This document shows positions 26,984-36,626 of a stretch of 64,000 bases of DNA, one piece after another. The stretch comes from Bradyrhizobium sp. B124 (lineage in GTDB: Bacteria > Pseudomonadota > Alphaproteobacteria > Rhizobiales > Xanthobacteraceae), in assembly GCF_038967635.1 (NCBI RefSeq), contig NZ_CP152413.1, forward strand, positions 496,001 through 560,000, written 5' to 3'. The notes under the pieces are model-generated. The model saw only the letters and a list, made by a program, of their open reading frames with translations, did not search any database and was not told the origin of the DNA. The position numbers were made by a program, and so were the translations under genes. How positions within the stretch are numbered: the stretch's first letter is position 1; each line of letters starts with the position of its first letter.

Positions 26984-27493
26984 CTATTGTTTTGTGGCGG
27001 TCCAGGTCCCGCTGCAGCCGTCGGAGCGGCGGAACGTTCCCGAGCCACTGCGGCCGGACAGACGGCCCGAACCGATCGAGGTCACGCCGTTCGAGCGCAA
27101 CACGGACCGCGCCGCGCCACTCGGGCTGACGGATCCGGTGAGGCCCTCGCCGATGATCCTGCCGCTCGTGACCACGACCGCGCCGGAGGCGGTGCCACCG
27201 CAGCCCACCGAGGTAACCACCCAGGCCCCGTCGGTGCTGCCACCGCCGCCACCACCGCCGCTCCTGCGCGCGGTGTGGCGAGGCTCCTCCGATTCCGGCT
27301 TGCCGCGCCGGGCCGGCCGATCGGATTCGACGGAGCGCGGCGCGGCGCGCGAGCCGGACAGTGATTTCTCGTCATTGCCGATGCTGCCGCCGCTGCTGCC
27401 GGACTGCGCAAATGCAGCCGTCGAGCCGGATACGAAAAGGAGCAGGGCGGAAAACACGACGGGGCCTGGCGTTGAGCGAAATACGCTTTTCAT
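26984..27493 (-). CDS. Secreted Gly/Ser-rich hypothetical protein, paralogue 1
   Basis: 169 residues from MKSVFRSTPGPVVFSALLLF; an in-frame start further upstream (27586) lies inside the caspase gene and is rejected. Signal peptide, SGSSGGSIGNDEKSLSGSR, basic linker, poly-Gly, then the C-terminal domain TDGAWVVTSVGCGG ... RSDGCSGTWTATKQ. The arrangement W-x-V...C...SG(S/T)F.RSDGC.G.W is shared with the paralogue and suggests a small disulfide-stabilised beta domain. Placed 26 bp downstream of the caspase gene, so likely co-expressed. Confidence 0.75.
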   Translation of the reverse strand: MKSVFRSTPGPVVFSALLLFVSGSTAAFAQSGSSGGSIGNDEKSLSGSRAAPRSVESDRPARRGKPESEEPRHTARRSGGGGGGGSTDGAWVVTSVGCGGTASGAVVVTSGRIIGEGLTGSVSPSGAARSVLRSNGVTSIGSGRLSGRSGSGTFRRSDGCSGTWTATKQ

Positions 27494-27519
27494 TTTCGGC
27501 TCTATCCAATGTGACCAAT

Positions 27520-28878
27520 TCAGTGCCCGGAGCCGTCGGCGCAGACGGCATCGATAATGCGACAGGATTTCCCGGCCTTGCCGCATTCGTCAAGCGCGGC
27601 GGTCTTGGCGCGATCGAGCGTGTCGCGCTGGATCAGCGACCAGGACTTGGCTGATATCGCGAACGCGCCGCAGCGCGAGCCGTAGAAGGAAAGCTCGAGG
27701 GTGCATTTGGCGCCGCCACATTTGGTGCGCGCGTCGTCGACCGCGGCACGCCGTGACGCATGCTTCCAGGAGATGCCCCATTTATCGATGTCCGGGCCGT
27801 AGACGATGGACCCCCAGGGTTGCAGGTCCTCCATCTTGCGCAGCCGCGTCAGGAGGCCCTCGGTCGCTTCGCCGGTCGGCGTCATCGCGACCTTCTCCTG
27901 GAATTTGCTGATCGCCGCACGCATGCCGTTCCTGCTGTCGAGCGGCTCGGGATCGAAATTGTGCTCATAGAGCCGATCGCTCAATTCGCGCAGCAGCGCG
28001 ACGTCCTTGATCGGGATGCGATCGGGATCGGGCCGCAACGTGCCGGGCAGTTGCGGCTCGGGCTGCGGCGCGACCGCAACCTTTTGCTCGGCCACCGGGG
28101 GCACGAAATAGAACGTTCCGTCGATCGGCGACGACGAGACCCAGGGCTGTTGCGAGCCGCCGGTCTCGCGCTTCACCGCAAGTCCGACCTGGTTGAAGGT
28201 CTGGAAGATGTCGAGGCCGGCGAGCCTGATCGTGGCGGCCAGTGCCTTGGTGTAGGGGCTGTGGCCGCCGGTGCCGTCCTGCGCGACGTTGCCGGGCTGC
28301 GTGGCGTAGGAGATCAGAGTGCCCTCCGGGGCGCGCATTTGCGCCAGGCCGCCGTCTGCGGCGCGCAACCCGCGTCCACCGAACGGGTTGTTCCGGCAGG
28401 CATCGAGGATCACCATGTTGAGCCGTGTGCCGGAGCCTTGCATCTGCCTCAGCACCAGATTGACGTCGAGCATCTGGAAATCGACGTCGGCCTCGCGGGT
28501 GGCGTTGGCGCTGACCGGGACCAGGTAATTCGCGCCGGAGACCTGGACGCCATGGCCCGCATAGTAGAACAGCGCGACGTCAGCGCCCTGCACCTGCCGG
28601 CCGAAGCTCTGGACGGCGATGTCCATCGCCGGCTTGTCGAGATCGAGCTGGGCGCGGCCGCCGACCAGGGTGAAGCCGAGGCCTGCCAGCGTCTCGGCCA
28701 TCAGGGCGGCATCGTTGCGGGGATTGTCGAGCCGCGTCACGTTCTGGTAGGCGGAATTTCCGATCACCAGCGCGACGCGCTTTTCGGTGGCGGCCTGCGC
28801 CGCGCCGACGAGTGCTTGCCATAGCAGCGCCAGCAGCGCCGCAGCCGCCAGGCTCCTGCCTTGCACTGCTCCGTGCAT
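27520..28878 (-). CDS. Exported caspase-like (peptidase C14) protein with DUF4189-like tail
   Basis: A 452-aa protein with a signal peptide (about residues 1-29) and a caspase fold: RVALVIGNSAYQNVTRLDNP, catalytic His109 in FYYAGHGVQ and Cys161 in LDACRNNPF. The basic P1-pocket loop and APEGTLISYATQPGNVAQDG follow. After about residue 245 comes a Pro-rich linker, a helical segment (to about 350), then a Trp/Cys-rich module (WGSIVYGPDIDKWGISWKHA ... CGGAKCTLELSFYGSRCGAF) like DUF4189. Both catalytic residues are present. The substrate is unknown. First gene of a four-gene same-strand group encoding secreted proteins. Confidence 0.87.
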   Translation of the reverse strand: MHGAVQGRSLAAAALLALLWQALVGAAQAATEKRVALVIGNSAYQNVTRLDNPRNDAALMAETLAGLGFTLVGGRAQLDLDKPAMDIAVQSFGRQVQGADVALFYYAGHGVQVSGANYLVPVSANATREADVDFQMLDVNLVLRQMQGSGTRLNMVILDACRNNPFGGRGLRAADGGLAQMRAPEGTLISYATQPGNVAQDGTGGHSPYTKALAATIRLAGLDIFQTFNQVGLAVKRETGGSQQPWVSSSPIDGTFYFVPPVAEQKVAVAPQPEPQLPGTLRPDPDRIPIKDVALLRELSDRLYEHNFDPEPLDSRNGMRAAISKFQEKVAMTPTGEATEGLLTRLRKMEDLQPWGSIVYGPDIDKWGISWKHASRRAAVDDARTKCGGAKCTLELSFYGSRCGAFAISAKSWSLIQRDTLDRAKTAALDECGKAGKSCRIIDAVCADGSGH

Positions 28879-29021
28879 GCCCCGTACCCTCTCAGCCTCG
28901 CCGGAAGATTACCAGCGCGCGCGGCAGGACAAAAGCAGCACTCAGGCCCGCAAGGCGCGACCAAATGGGCTCATTAGGGGGATGCCCCGCCGGCGGTTGC
29001 GCGGCCGGCGGGACGTCTTCG

Positions 29022-30080
29022 TCAGTTCTTCAGCACGATGCGTCCGACGACCTTGCCGGCGCGCAGCTCTTCAATCCATTTCTGGACGTCGGCCATCGGC
29101 TCTTCCTTCATCGGCGTCGGCTTGATCTTGCCGGCCCGGGCGAGCGCCATCAGCTCCTGGCCCTCGGCCAGCGTGCCCACCATGAAGCCTTCGATGGTCA
29201 TGCGCTTGTAGACCCATTGCACCATTGGCAGCGTGAACTGGCCGCCCATCAGGCCGGACACCACGATCTTGCCGCCGCGTGCGACCGTCGACACCGCGAA
29301 CGCCATCGACTTCTCGTTGCCGGCAAAGTCGACCACGCCGTCGAAGCCGCCGTCGCTCTCCTTGAGCATGCGCTTGACGACATCGGGCTCCGCGGGATCG
29401 TAGGCCGCCGCCGCGCCATTCTTCAGGGCGGTCTCGCGCGCAGCCGGGCTGAGATCGGCAACCGCGATCGGCTGCTTGAACATCGCCTGCGCGAACGACA
29501 GGCCCATCATGCCGACACCGCCGAGGCCGATCAGCAGCAGGTTGCGCTGCCGCGGACGATCGACCAGGCGCTTCAGCGCGCCGTAAGCCGTGACGCCGGA
29601 GCACATCAGCGTGGCGGCCTGATTGACCGGCAGCGGATCGTAATCGAGCAGGTATTTCGCGTCGGGCACCAGCACGTGGGTGGCGAAGCCGCCGTCGATC
29701 GAGACACCGAGGAAGCGCTGCTTGGCGCAGAGATTCTCGTCGCCGGCGAGACAGTCACGGCACTGGCCGCACCCGATCCAGGGAAACACCGCCTTCTTCG
29801 TTCCGACCAGATCCTTCGGCGCATCGGGACCGACCTCGTCGACGACGCCCGCGATCTCGTGGCCGAGCGTGAAGGGCAGCGTCATGCCGCGGGTGGTGTC
29901 GAGCTTCTTGCCGCCGCCGAGATCGGCGTAACCGTCCTGAATGTGGAGATCGGAATGGCAGAGGCCACAGCGCTCGATGCGCACCAGCACTTCGCGTCCC
30001 TGCGGCTTGGGCGTGTCGACGATGGTTTCGCACAGCGGTGCATCGAATTTGACGAGGGATTGGCGAACCATACGCGCCAT
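29022..30080 (-). CDS. Zinc-dependent alcohol dehydrogenase (MDR family)
   Basis: 352 residues from the ATG at 30080, preceded by aggag. Catalytic zinc ligands are in CGLCHSDLHIQDG and GHEIAGVVDEVG; the structural zinc cluster is GCGQCRDCLAGDENLC; the Rossmann motif is GLGGVGMMGL. NAD(P)-dependent alcohol/aldehyde interconversion; the substrate is not evident. A longer frame starting at 30206 extends into rsmA and is rejected. It follows the LPS-assembly operon on the same strand but is probably separate. Confidence 0.9.
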   Translation of the reverse strand: MARMVRQSLVKFDAPLCETIVDTPKPQGREVLVRIERCGLCHSDLHIQDGYADLGGGKKLDTTRGMTLPFTLGHEIAGVVDEVGPDAPKDLVGTKKAVFPWIGCGQCRDCLAGDENLCAKQRFLGVSIDGGFATHVLVPDAKYLLDYDPLPVNQAATLMCSGVTAYGALKRLVDRPRQRNLLLIGLGGVGMMGLSFAQAMFKQPIAVADLSPAARETALKNGAAAAYDPAEPDVVKRMLKESDGGFDGVVDFAGNEKSMAFAVSTVARGGKIVVSGLMGGQFTLPMVQWVYKRMTIEGFMVGTLAEGQELMALARAGKIKPTPMKEEPMADVQKWIEELRAGKVVGRIVLKN

Positions 30081-30099
30081 TACGTTTTCTCCTGATGTT

Positions 30100-30954
30100 C
30101 TATTTTGTGGACCGTATATCGGCCAATTCCCTGGCCATGGCAACAAAGCCCGTGACCGGAATGGTTTCGGCGCGCCGCGTCGTGTCAATATCGGCTGCGG
30201 CAGCAAGCCGCGCCGGATCGACCGACAGCGACTTCAGGCTCTGGCGCAGCATCTTGCGGCGCTGGCCGAAGGCGGCGGCCGCCACCTGCTCGAGCATGCG
30301 GCGGTCGCACGGCTCCGGCGCGGGGCGCGGTATCAATCGTACCACCGAGGATGTCACCTTCGGCTGCGGCACGAAGGCTGCGGGCGAAATGTCGAACAGG
30401 ATCTTGGTCTCGGCGCGCCAGTTGGCGAGCACTGCGAGCCTGCCATAGGCTTCCTCGTCCTCATGGGCGACGATGCGCTCGGCGACCTCGCGCTGGAACA
30501 TCAACACCATGGTGTCGTACCAGGGCGGCCACGGCTCGATCGACAGCCAGTCGACCAGGAGCTGGGTTGCGATGTTGTAGGGCAGGTTGGCGACGATCTT
30601 GGCCTTGCCGCCATCGAGCAGGGGACGCGGATCGAAGTGCTGCGCGTCGCCATGCACGATCTCGATGCGGCCGGGATAGCGCTTGACGATGTAGTCGAGC
30701 GCATCGATCGCGCGCTCGTCGCGCTCGATGGCGATGACGCGCTTGGCGCCCATCGCAAGCAGCGCGCGCGTCAGTCCGCCGGGGCCGGGTCCGACCTCGA
30801 TCACGGTGGCCTCTTCCAGCGGGCCCGCGGCACGGGCAATGCGCGCGGTGAGATTGAGATCGAGCAGAAAGTTCTGGCCGAGCGATTTGCGCGCCGACAG
30901 CGAATGCTCGCGAATGATGTCGCGCAGCGGTGGCAGATCGTCGATCGCGCTCAC
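30100..30954 (-). CDS. rsmA: 16S rRNA dimethyladenosine transferase
   Basis: Dimethylates A1518 and A1519 of 16S rRNA. The 284-aa protein from a GTG start immediately next to the pdxA stop has [13 protein letters not shown], the SAM motif [15 protein letters not shown] and the catalytic [11 protein letters not shown], with the C-terminal RRKMLRQSL helix. It is the last gene of the lptF-lptG-lptD-surA-pdxA-rsmA run. Confidence 0.96.
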   Translation of the reverse strand: MSAIDDLPPLRDIIREHSLSARKSLGQNFLLDLNLTARIARAAGPLEEATVIEVGPGPGGLTRALLAMGAKRVIAIERDERAIDALDYIVKRYPGRIEIVHGDAQHFDPRPLLDGGKAKIVANLPYNIATQLLVDWLSIEPWPPWYDTMVLMFQREVAERIVAHEDEEAYGRLAVLANWRAETKILFDISPAAFVPQPKVTSSVVRLIPRPAPEPCDRRMLEQVAAAAFGQRRKMLRQSLKSLSVDPARLAAAADIDTTRRAETIPVTGFVAMARELADIRSTK

Positions 30955-31956
30955 TTAGCTTGATGCCGCGGCCATGCGCGCGGCGAGCCGGAGTGCGGCG
31001 ATCAGGCTCGACGGATTGGCCTTGCCGGTGCCTGCGATATCGAAGGCGGTGCCGTGATCGGGTGATGTCCGGATGAAGGGCAGGCCCAGCGTGACGTTGA
31101 CGGCGTCCTCGAACGCGACGGTCTTGATCGGGATCAGCGCCTGGTCGTGATACATGCAGAGCGCGCAGTCATAGGTTTTGCGCGCGGCTGCGTGGAACAT
31201 GGTGTCGGCCGGCTGCGGACCGCGGGCGGCAATGCCGTCGCGGCGCAGGATCTCGACCGCGGGCGCGACGATCTCGATGTCTTCCATGCCGAGCGTGCCG
31301 TCTTCGCCGGCATGCGGATTGAGGCCGGCGATCGCAAGCCGCGGCGAGGCGAGGCCAAACCGCGCCTTCATGTCGGCGACCACGATTCGCGCGGTCGAGA
31401 CGATCAGGTCGGTCGACAATTGCGCCAGCGCTTCGCGGACCGACACATGGATCGTCACCGGGACGACGGCGAGCGACGGCGACCACAACATCATCACCGG
31501 TTGCGGCGCGGGCCCGCCGCAGGCGGCAAGCTCGGCGAGGAATTCGGTGTGGCCGGGATGGCGGAAACCGGCGCGGTACAGCACGTTCTTGGCGATCGGA
31601 TTGGTGACGACGGCGGCAGCCTTGCCCGAGGCGACATCGGCGACGGCCTGACGGATCGACGCCAGCGCGGCATCCGCGCTCGTTCCGTCCGGCTTGCCTG
31701 GTTGCGCCGTCGCCGGCTTGCCGGTCGCGACGACGGGCAGGGCCCGTGCAAATGCCGCAGATGCCTCCTCGGCGCTGACCTCGGCAAACTCGACGGCGAG
31801 CCCGAGCGTCCTGGCGCGCTCGGCCAGGGCCCCGCGGTCACCGAGCAGATAGAACGGCGGAAGGTCGAGGTCGCGCCGGCGCAGCCACGCGGCGAGCGTG
31901 ATGTCGGGGCCGATGCCTGCGGGCTCGCCGCATGTCAGTGCGAGAGGTTGAGCCAT
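30955..31956 (-). CDS. pdxA: 4-hydroxythreonine-4-phosphate dehydrogenase
   Basis: NAD-dependent step of pyridoxal 5'-phosphate synthesis. The 333-aa protein shows [12 protein letters not shown], the metal/substrate His residues in [28 protein letters not shown] and [14 protein letters not shown], and [14 protein letters not shown]. It abuts rsmA with no gap. Confidence 0.96.
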   Translation of the reverse strand: MAQPLALTCGEPAGIGPDITLAAWLRRRDLDLPPFYLLGDRGALAERARTLGLAVEFAEVSAEEASAAFARALPVVATGKPATAQPGKPDGTSADAALASIRQAVADVASGKAAAVVTNPIAKNVLYRAGFRHPGHTEFLAELAACGGPAPQPVMMLWSPSLAVVPVTIHVSVREALAQLSTDLIVSTARIVVADMKARFGLASPRLAIAGLNPHAGEDGTLGMEDIEIVAPAVEILRRDGIAARGPQPADTMFHAAARKTYDCALCMYHDQALIPIKTVAFEDAVNVTLGLPFIRTSPDHGTAFDIAGTGKANPSSLIAALRLAARMAAASS

Positions 31957-31973
31957 GCGTCAACGATAGTCGA

Positions 31974-32930
31974 TCATCGTCCGCCTGGATATTCGATCAT
32001 CGCAGCTTTCCGGACTTCCTGCAGGTAGGCTTTCGACTTCGCCTCGTACTTCTGCACGTACATCTTGTCCCGCATCTCACGCTTCTTCGGCGTGTCCACG
32101 GTGGTTGCCTTCCGACCGCAGAGAGCGACCATTTCGACGCCCTGCTTGGTGAGTTCGGGAGGGGTGAGGTGGCCGACCGGGGTCTTGTCCAGGATGTCGC
32201 GCAGCGACTGCGGCAGGTCCGCCGACGTCTTGACGACGATCTCGCGGATCGCGGCGTTGCGCATCGACTTGAAAAAGGTGTTGGCTTCCTCGCAGGAGGT
32301 CACGCGCTCGCGCAGGGTGTCGGCCTCCTTGCGGCGGTTCTCGAACTCGGATTGCGGAGAGCCGCGCGGCACGATCAGAACGACCGGCTGCATCCGGTAT
32401 TCGAACGCTTCGGCGTCGGGCGCGTCGCCGGTCTCCTTGACCGCAGTGGCGACGTCCTTTTCGCCGACCTGCAGGCTTTCCTTGAAGCGGCCGCGGACCA
32501 AGCTGGTCCAGACCATGTCGGCCCTGATGCGTTGCTTGAGCGTATCGGGGCGGATGCCCTTGCTCTCGAGGACCTTGGTCAGCTGGTCGTTGTTCAGCCG
32601 CATCCGTTGCGCCATGCCGCCATAGGATTGCTCGATATCGTTGGCGGTGGGATCGACGCCGAATTTCTTGGCTTCCTTGATCTTCAGCTTCTCGTCGATC
32701 AGGTCGTCGAGGATGGCCTTTCGATCGGGATTCTTGCCGCCGGTCAGGCCGTTCAGCTTGGCGCGCTGCTCGATGTCGAAATTGGTGATGGGTTCGCCAT
32801 TGACCATCACGGCGATGGTCTGGGCATGCAGTCGCGCAGCGCCCCCAAACAGGAGGAAAAGAGCCAGCAGGGAACTCAACACCAGCGAATGGCAGCGCGT
32901 TGGGAGGCTAGCGGTCGTCATTGTGGTCAT
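31974..32930 (-). CDS. SurA-like periplasmic chaperone
   Basis: A 318-aa exported protein: signal peptide to about residue 36 (ARLHAQ), SurA N-domain motifs TIAVMVNGEPITNFDIEQRA, NDIEQSYGGMAQRMRLNNDQ and RIRADMVWTSLVRGRF, then a degenerate parvulin-like region and the C-terminal helix. In this lptD-pdxA-rsmA context it is the outer-membrane-protein chaperone equivalent to SurA. The peptidyl-prolyl isomerase domain is single and divergent, so isomerase activity is uncertain. Confidence 0.87.
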   Translation of the reverse strand: MTTMTTASLPTRCHSLVLSSLLALFLLFGGAARLHAQTIAVMVNGEPITNFDIEQRAKLNGLTGGKNPDRKAILDDLIDEKLKIKEAKKFGVDPTANDIEQSYGGMAQRMRLNNDQLTKVLESKGIRPDTLKQRIRADMVWTSLVRGRFKESLQVGEKDVATAVKETGDAPDAEAFEYRMQPVVLIVPRGSPQSEFENRRKEADTLRERVTSCEEANTFFKSMRNAAIREIVVKTSADLPQSLRDILDKTPVGHLTPPELTKQGVEMVALCGRKATTVDTPKKREMRDKMYVQKYEAKSKAYLQEVRKAAMIEYPGGR

Positions 32931-33033
32931 GTCAGCCGTTTAAACCAGTTCAAGCCGGGGCCACAGGCCCACGGGCAATACAAGCCCCCAATTCAAGCCC
33001 CTAATACAACCGCCTTGGCAGGCCCCTCGCTCG

Positions 33034-35529
33034 CTACTGCATGCCAGCCGAACTGCTGGTCGTGGAGGTCTGGGCGATGGTCCGCAGCCCGATCTGGAAC
33101 ATGAATGCGTGGCTGAGGACGGGCGGCTGCGAGCCGGCCTGATAGGTATAGGACGTGATGTAGTTGGCAGCCAGCACGAAGCAGTCGTCCACATAGCCCG
33201 CGCCGACGGCATACTGGTTGATCTTGTTCGCTTCAAGGTCCCAGCGCGCCGCGCCCTGAACCACCCAGTTCGACGCAACCTTGACCGATCCGCTGGTGAG
33301 GATGCCCTCGCGGCGCGTCAGGTAGCCGAGTTCCGGCTGCGCTGCATAATCGCCGTAGGTCACGGCAACCGACCAGCGGTCGAAATTCGCGCTCGCCGTG
33401 GCCTCGAAGCGGTTGATGTTCCAGGTCGCTTCATCCATCCGCGAGCGGACGCTGAAGGTGTAGGTACGGTTGGGCGAATAGGCGAGGCTCGCGACATAGT
33501 CCGAGCGCGGGTTCTGCAGGCCGGAATCGATGCCGGTGTTGGTGACGTCGGCGACCGCGAACGAGTTCATCCCGAACATCTGGTAGGACTGTCCGAACAT
33601 CCCCTTGATGCTGCCGCCGCGGTCGAACTGCGTGGTGGCCTGCACGCCGACATTGGCGCGGCTGCCGCCTTCGACGCGGTCGTAGCCGGAGAACTTGTCG
33701 ACCGCGAACAGGTTGCTGGTGTCGAACACCAGGCTCTGCGCGTCCTCGTTCGGAAGCTTGCCGGCATTGGGTTCGTTGGGCCGGATGATGACCTGCGCAA
33801 TCGGCTCGACGGTGGTCGTGCCCCACGGCTGCACGTTGATGAAGGGGTAGCGGTATTCGAGGCCGACGGTCGGCATGAAGCGGACCGTCTGGGTATCGCC
33901 GACCGGCAGGAAGTTGGAAACGCCCGGCTGATTCGAGATGTCGGCGTTGATCGCATCGGCGCGGACACTGGCGAACGGCGTCCAGATCTGGCCGAGCGGG
34001 TCGGTGTAGGACTTGCGCCACTGCGCCTCGGCCGTCAGCCTTGTGTAGGTGCCTGGCATGCCGCGCAGCAGGCACTGCGACGGCAACCGCGCCATCGGAT
34101 CGGCGGAGGCGGTCGTGCACAGGCTGTTGGTGTTGGCGGTCGTCGTGATCGGATCGAACACCGCGGTTTCGCGGGTCAGGTTGACGAAGTTCATCTTGTA
34201 GCTGAACTCGCCGCCCAGGACGTTGTTGTTGATCACGTTGTTGTAGTCGATCACGGGCGCGACCACCGGGACCTGGTTCTGGTTGCCCGAGTAGCTGAGG
34301 TAGTAGATCGCGCGCGCGTCAAAGAAGCTGCGATTGCCGACACCGGTCAGATAGAGCTGCGAGATCGCTTCGGTCGGCAGCGACAGGAACGAACCGAATG
34401 GATCCTTGTACTGGGCGAGCCGGTAGTCGGACATGAAGAAGTAGTCGGACAGCACGACGCCGTCCCAGCCCCAGACCCATTTGTCGTTCAGCGCGAACTG
34501 GCCCTTGGTGTCGACGCCCCAGCGGAACTGGCGGTCACCAGGCTGGCCCTTGAAGGCGTCCTGATCGATCTGGTCGATGCCGTAAAGCCGGATCTGATAG
34601 GAGCCGTCCGCGAAGCGCTGGCGGAATTCGGTCTGCAGCAGCACACCCTGCTTCGAGGTGATGCGCGGACTGAAAGTCGCGTCCATGTCGGGCGCGATCG
34701 CCCAATAATACGGGATTTCGACGCCGTAGCCGAACGCCGTGTAGCTGGTGAAGCCCGGCATCAGGAAGCCGCTCTTGCGCTTCACGGTCGGATCGGGCGT
34801 CGAGAAGTAGGGCAGATACGCCATCGGAACGCCGAAGAATTCGAGCTGGGCGTTCTCGAAATACAGCATCTTCTCGGTCTGATTATGGATGATGCGCGCG
34901 CCCTTGACCTGCCAGAGCGGCGGCTTCTTCGGATCATCCTTACAGGGCGCGCAGGCGGTATAAACGCCGTTGTCGAACACCGTGTAATTGCCGCTGGACC
35001 GATCGGCGCGGGTCGCCGCCATGCGGGTCTGGTCTTCGGTGTCGACGCGCAGCGAATCGACGAACCCGTCGCGGTAGTCGTCGCTGAGATCCAGGATGTT
35101 GGCGTAGGTGATCTTGCCTTCCGCATCGGTCATGCGGATGTTGCCTTCGGCATGAAGACGCTTGGTCTTCTGGTCGTAGATGACCTTGTCGGCCTCGACG
35201 CTGGTGCCGTTGTAGAACATCTGGACGTTGCCGACGGCCGAGATGCGGCTGTTGTTGTAGTCGTAATCGACCTCGGTCGCCTGAACGAGCATCTGCCCGT
35301 CATTCTTGGCCGGCGGGCGGACCGGCTTCGGCGGACGTGGATTGTAGGTGAATGCCTGCGCTGCAGCCGGCGTCGACGCGACGACGTCGAGCGCGCTGAC
35401 CACGACGAACGCGGCAAGAAGAGCAGAAATCGAAACGCCAAACGCGGCCATGCGGCTCCGTTGACGGCGCAGGGCACTGCGCCGCCCGGATACAGGCGAC
35501 CTCAACTGGCGGGCGGCGACGGTAGCCAC
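33034..35529 (-). CDS. lptD: LPS-assembly protein LptD
   Basis: Outer-membrane translocon that inserts LPS into the outer leaflet. The 831-aa protein has an N-terminal leader, a periplasmic LptA-like domain (VQATEVDYDYNNSRISAVGN, about 80-190) and a C-terminal barrel of about 550 residues with the family opening IPYYWAIAPDMDATFSPRIT. Two starts are possible: GTG at 35529, one base inside the lptG stop, or ATG at 35451, which directly starts a normal signal peptide (MAAFGVSISALLAAFVVVSA). Two Cys near residue 192 and two near 450 could form the inter-domain disulfides. Confidence 0.94.
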   Translation of the reverse strand: MATVAARQLRSPVSGRRSALRRQRSRMAAFGVSISALLAAFVVVSALDVVASTPAAAQAFTYNPRPPKPVRPPAKNDGQMLVQATEVDYDYNNSRISAVGNVQMFYNGTSVEADKVIYDQKTKRLHAEGNIRMTDAEGKITYANILDLSDDYRDGFVDSLRVDTEDQTRMAATRADRSSGNYTVFDNGVYTACAPCKDDPKKPPLWQVKGARIIHNQTEKMLYFENAQLEFFGVPMAYLPYFSTPDPTVKRKSGFLMPGFTSYTAFGYGVEIPYYWAIAPDMDATFSPRITSKQGVLLQTEFRQRFADGSYQIRLYGIDQIDQDAFKGQPGDRQFRWGVDTKGQFALNDKWVWGWDGVVLSDYFFMSDYRLAQYKDPFGSFLSLPTEAISQLYLTGVGNRSFFDARAIYYLSYSGNQNQVPVVAPVIDYNNVINNNVLGGEFSYKMNFVNLTRETAVFDPITTTANTNSLCTTASADPMARLPSQCLLRGMPGTYTRLTAEAQWRKSYTDPLGQIWTPFASVRADAINADISNQPGVSNFLPVGDTQTVRFMPTVGLEYRYPFINVQPWGTTTVEPIAQVIIRPNEPNAGKLPNEDAQSLVFDTSNLFAVDKFSGYDRVEGGSRANVGVQATTQFDRGGSIKGMFGQSYQMFGMNSFAVADVTNTGIDSGLQNPRSDYVASLAYSPNRTYTFSVRSRMDEATWNINRFEATASANFDRWSVAVTYGDYAAQPELGYLTRREGILTSGSVKVASNWVVQGAARWDLEANKINQYAVGAGYVDDCFVLAANYITSYTYQAGSQPPVLSHAFMFQIGLRTIAQTSTTSSSAGMQ

Positions 35530-36626
35530 TACCCGTCCTCCTGGTACAGCAAGGCTAAGAAACCGGTGAGGCTACCCACAACGACAGGCAACCACGCCGC
35601 AGCGATGGGATGCATCAACTCAGCCTTGCTCAAATCTTCAGTTACTTTCGACAGGACGTAGAGCAGAAAGCCTGCGCCCACGCCACTCAAAACCATCTTC
35701 TGCACGCCGCCCATCCGGAAGAAGCGGAGGCTCACAGAAGCCGCCAACATCACCATCGCAGCCAGCAAAAACGGCTGCGCGATAAGCTTGTGATACTGCA
35801 AGCGATAGCCAGCCGTCGCGAACCCTGAGCTCTCCGACGAACGGATGTAGTTCGGCAGTTGCCAAAAGGACACAGTTTCAGGGGTGGAGAAACTGTTGCG
35901 CACCTGCGCAGGGGTCAAGGTGGTGGTCAGGTAGAAGGTGTCCTGATCTACCGGAGCCTTGTCGAGGGTGTATCGGCGTACTCCCGTGAACGCCCAGCGG
36001 CCTTCTTCGAGCGTCGCTTCGCGGGCCTCGATTCGTTCCTTGAACTGCAGCGCCGTATCGAATCGGAACACGGTGAGGCCGGTCAGCCGGATGCCCTGCT
36101 GCTCGCTGCGGGCTGCATTGATGATAGCCTGACCTTCGTCGTTGATCTGGTTGAGCCAGAAACCGGACGCGTCCTGGATGCCGCCGCCAGGCGCCGAGCC
36201 GAACAGCTCGGCCTCCATCCGTTTGGAGAGCTCGCGCAGATTGGCCGACACCGGATTGTAGGCGGTGGTCGCGAAGATGCCGAGCACGATCGCACTGACC
36301 AGCGCCGGCGAGATGAATTGCCAGGCCGAAACGCCGGCGGCGCGTGCCACGACGAGCTCCAGCCGCCGCGACAGCGCGAGATAGCAGGTCATCGCGCCGA
36401 TCAGCACGCAGAACGGCATCAGCTTCTCGAGCAGCTGCGGCACGCGGAACAGCGAGGTTTCGGCGACCGTGATTGCGGAGGCCCCGACGAGGCTCGACGT
36501 CTTGCGTACCATCTCGATGTAGTCGACCAGCACGAGCAGCACGAAGATGCCCGCAAACACGCCCACCGCCGCGACGACGAAGCGGCCGGCGAAATAACGC
36601 CCGAGCGTATTTGTGACCATGCTCAT
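35529..36626 (-). CDS. lptG: LPS export permease LptG
   Basis: Inner-membrane partner of LptF and LptB in the LPS-extraction ABC transporter. The 365-aa protein has the opening NTLGRYFAGRFVVAAVGVF, six predicted helices with the large periplasmic beta-jellyroll between helices 3 and 4, and the coupling-helix region RRLELVVARAAGVSAWQF. It overlaps lptF by four bases (ATGA) and touches lptD. Confidence 0.95.
   Translation of the reverse strand: MSMVTNTLGRYFAGRFVVAAVGVFAGIFVLLVLVDYIEMVRKTSSLVGASAITVAETSLFRVPQLLEKLMPFCVLIGAMTCYLALSRRLELVVARAAGVSAWQFISPALVSAIVLGIFATTAYNPVSANLRELSKRMEAELFGSAPGGGIQDASGFWLNQINDEGQAIINAARSEQQGIRLTGLTVFRFDTALQFKERIEAREATLEEGRWAFTGVRRYTLDKAPVDQDTFYLTTTLTPAQVRNSFSTPETVSFWQLPNYIRSSESSGFATAGYRLQYHKLIAQPFLLAAMVMLAASVSLRFFRMGGVQKMVLSGVGAGFLLYVLSKVTEDLSKAELMHPIAAAWLPVVVGSLTGFLALLYQEDG

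Noticed and set aside
33109..35661. Open frame of 850 codons on the plus strand
   Set aside because: Exact antisense of lptD, typical long shadow frame in high-GC DNA.
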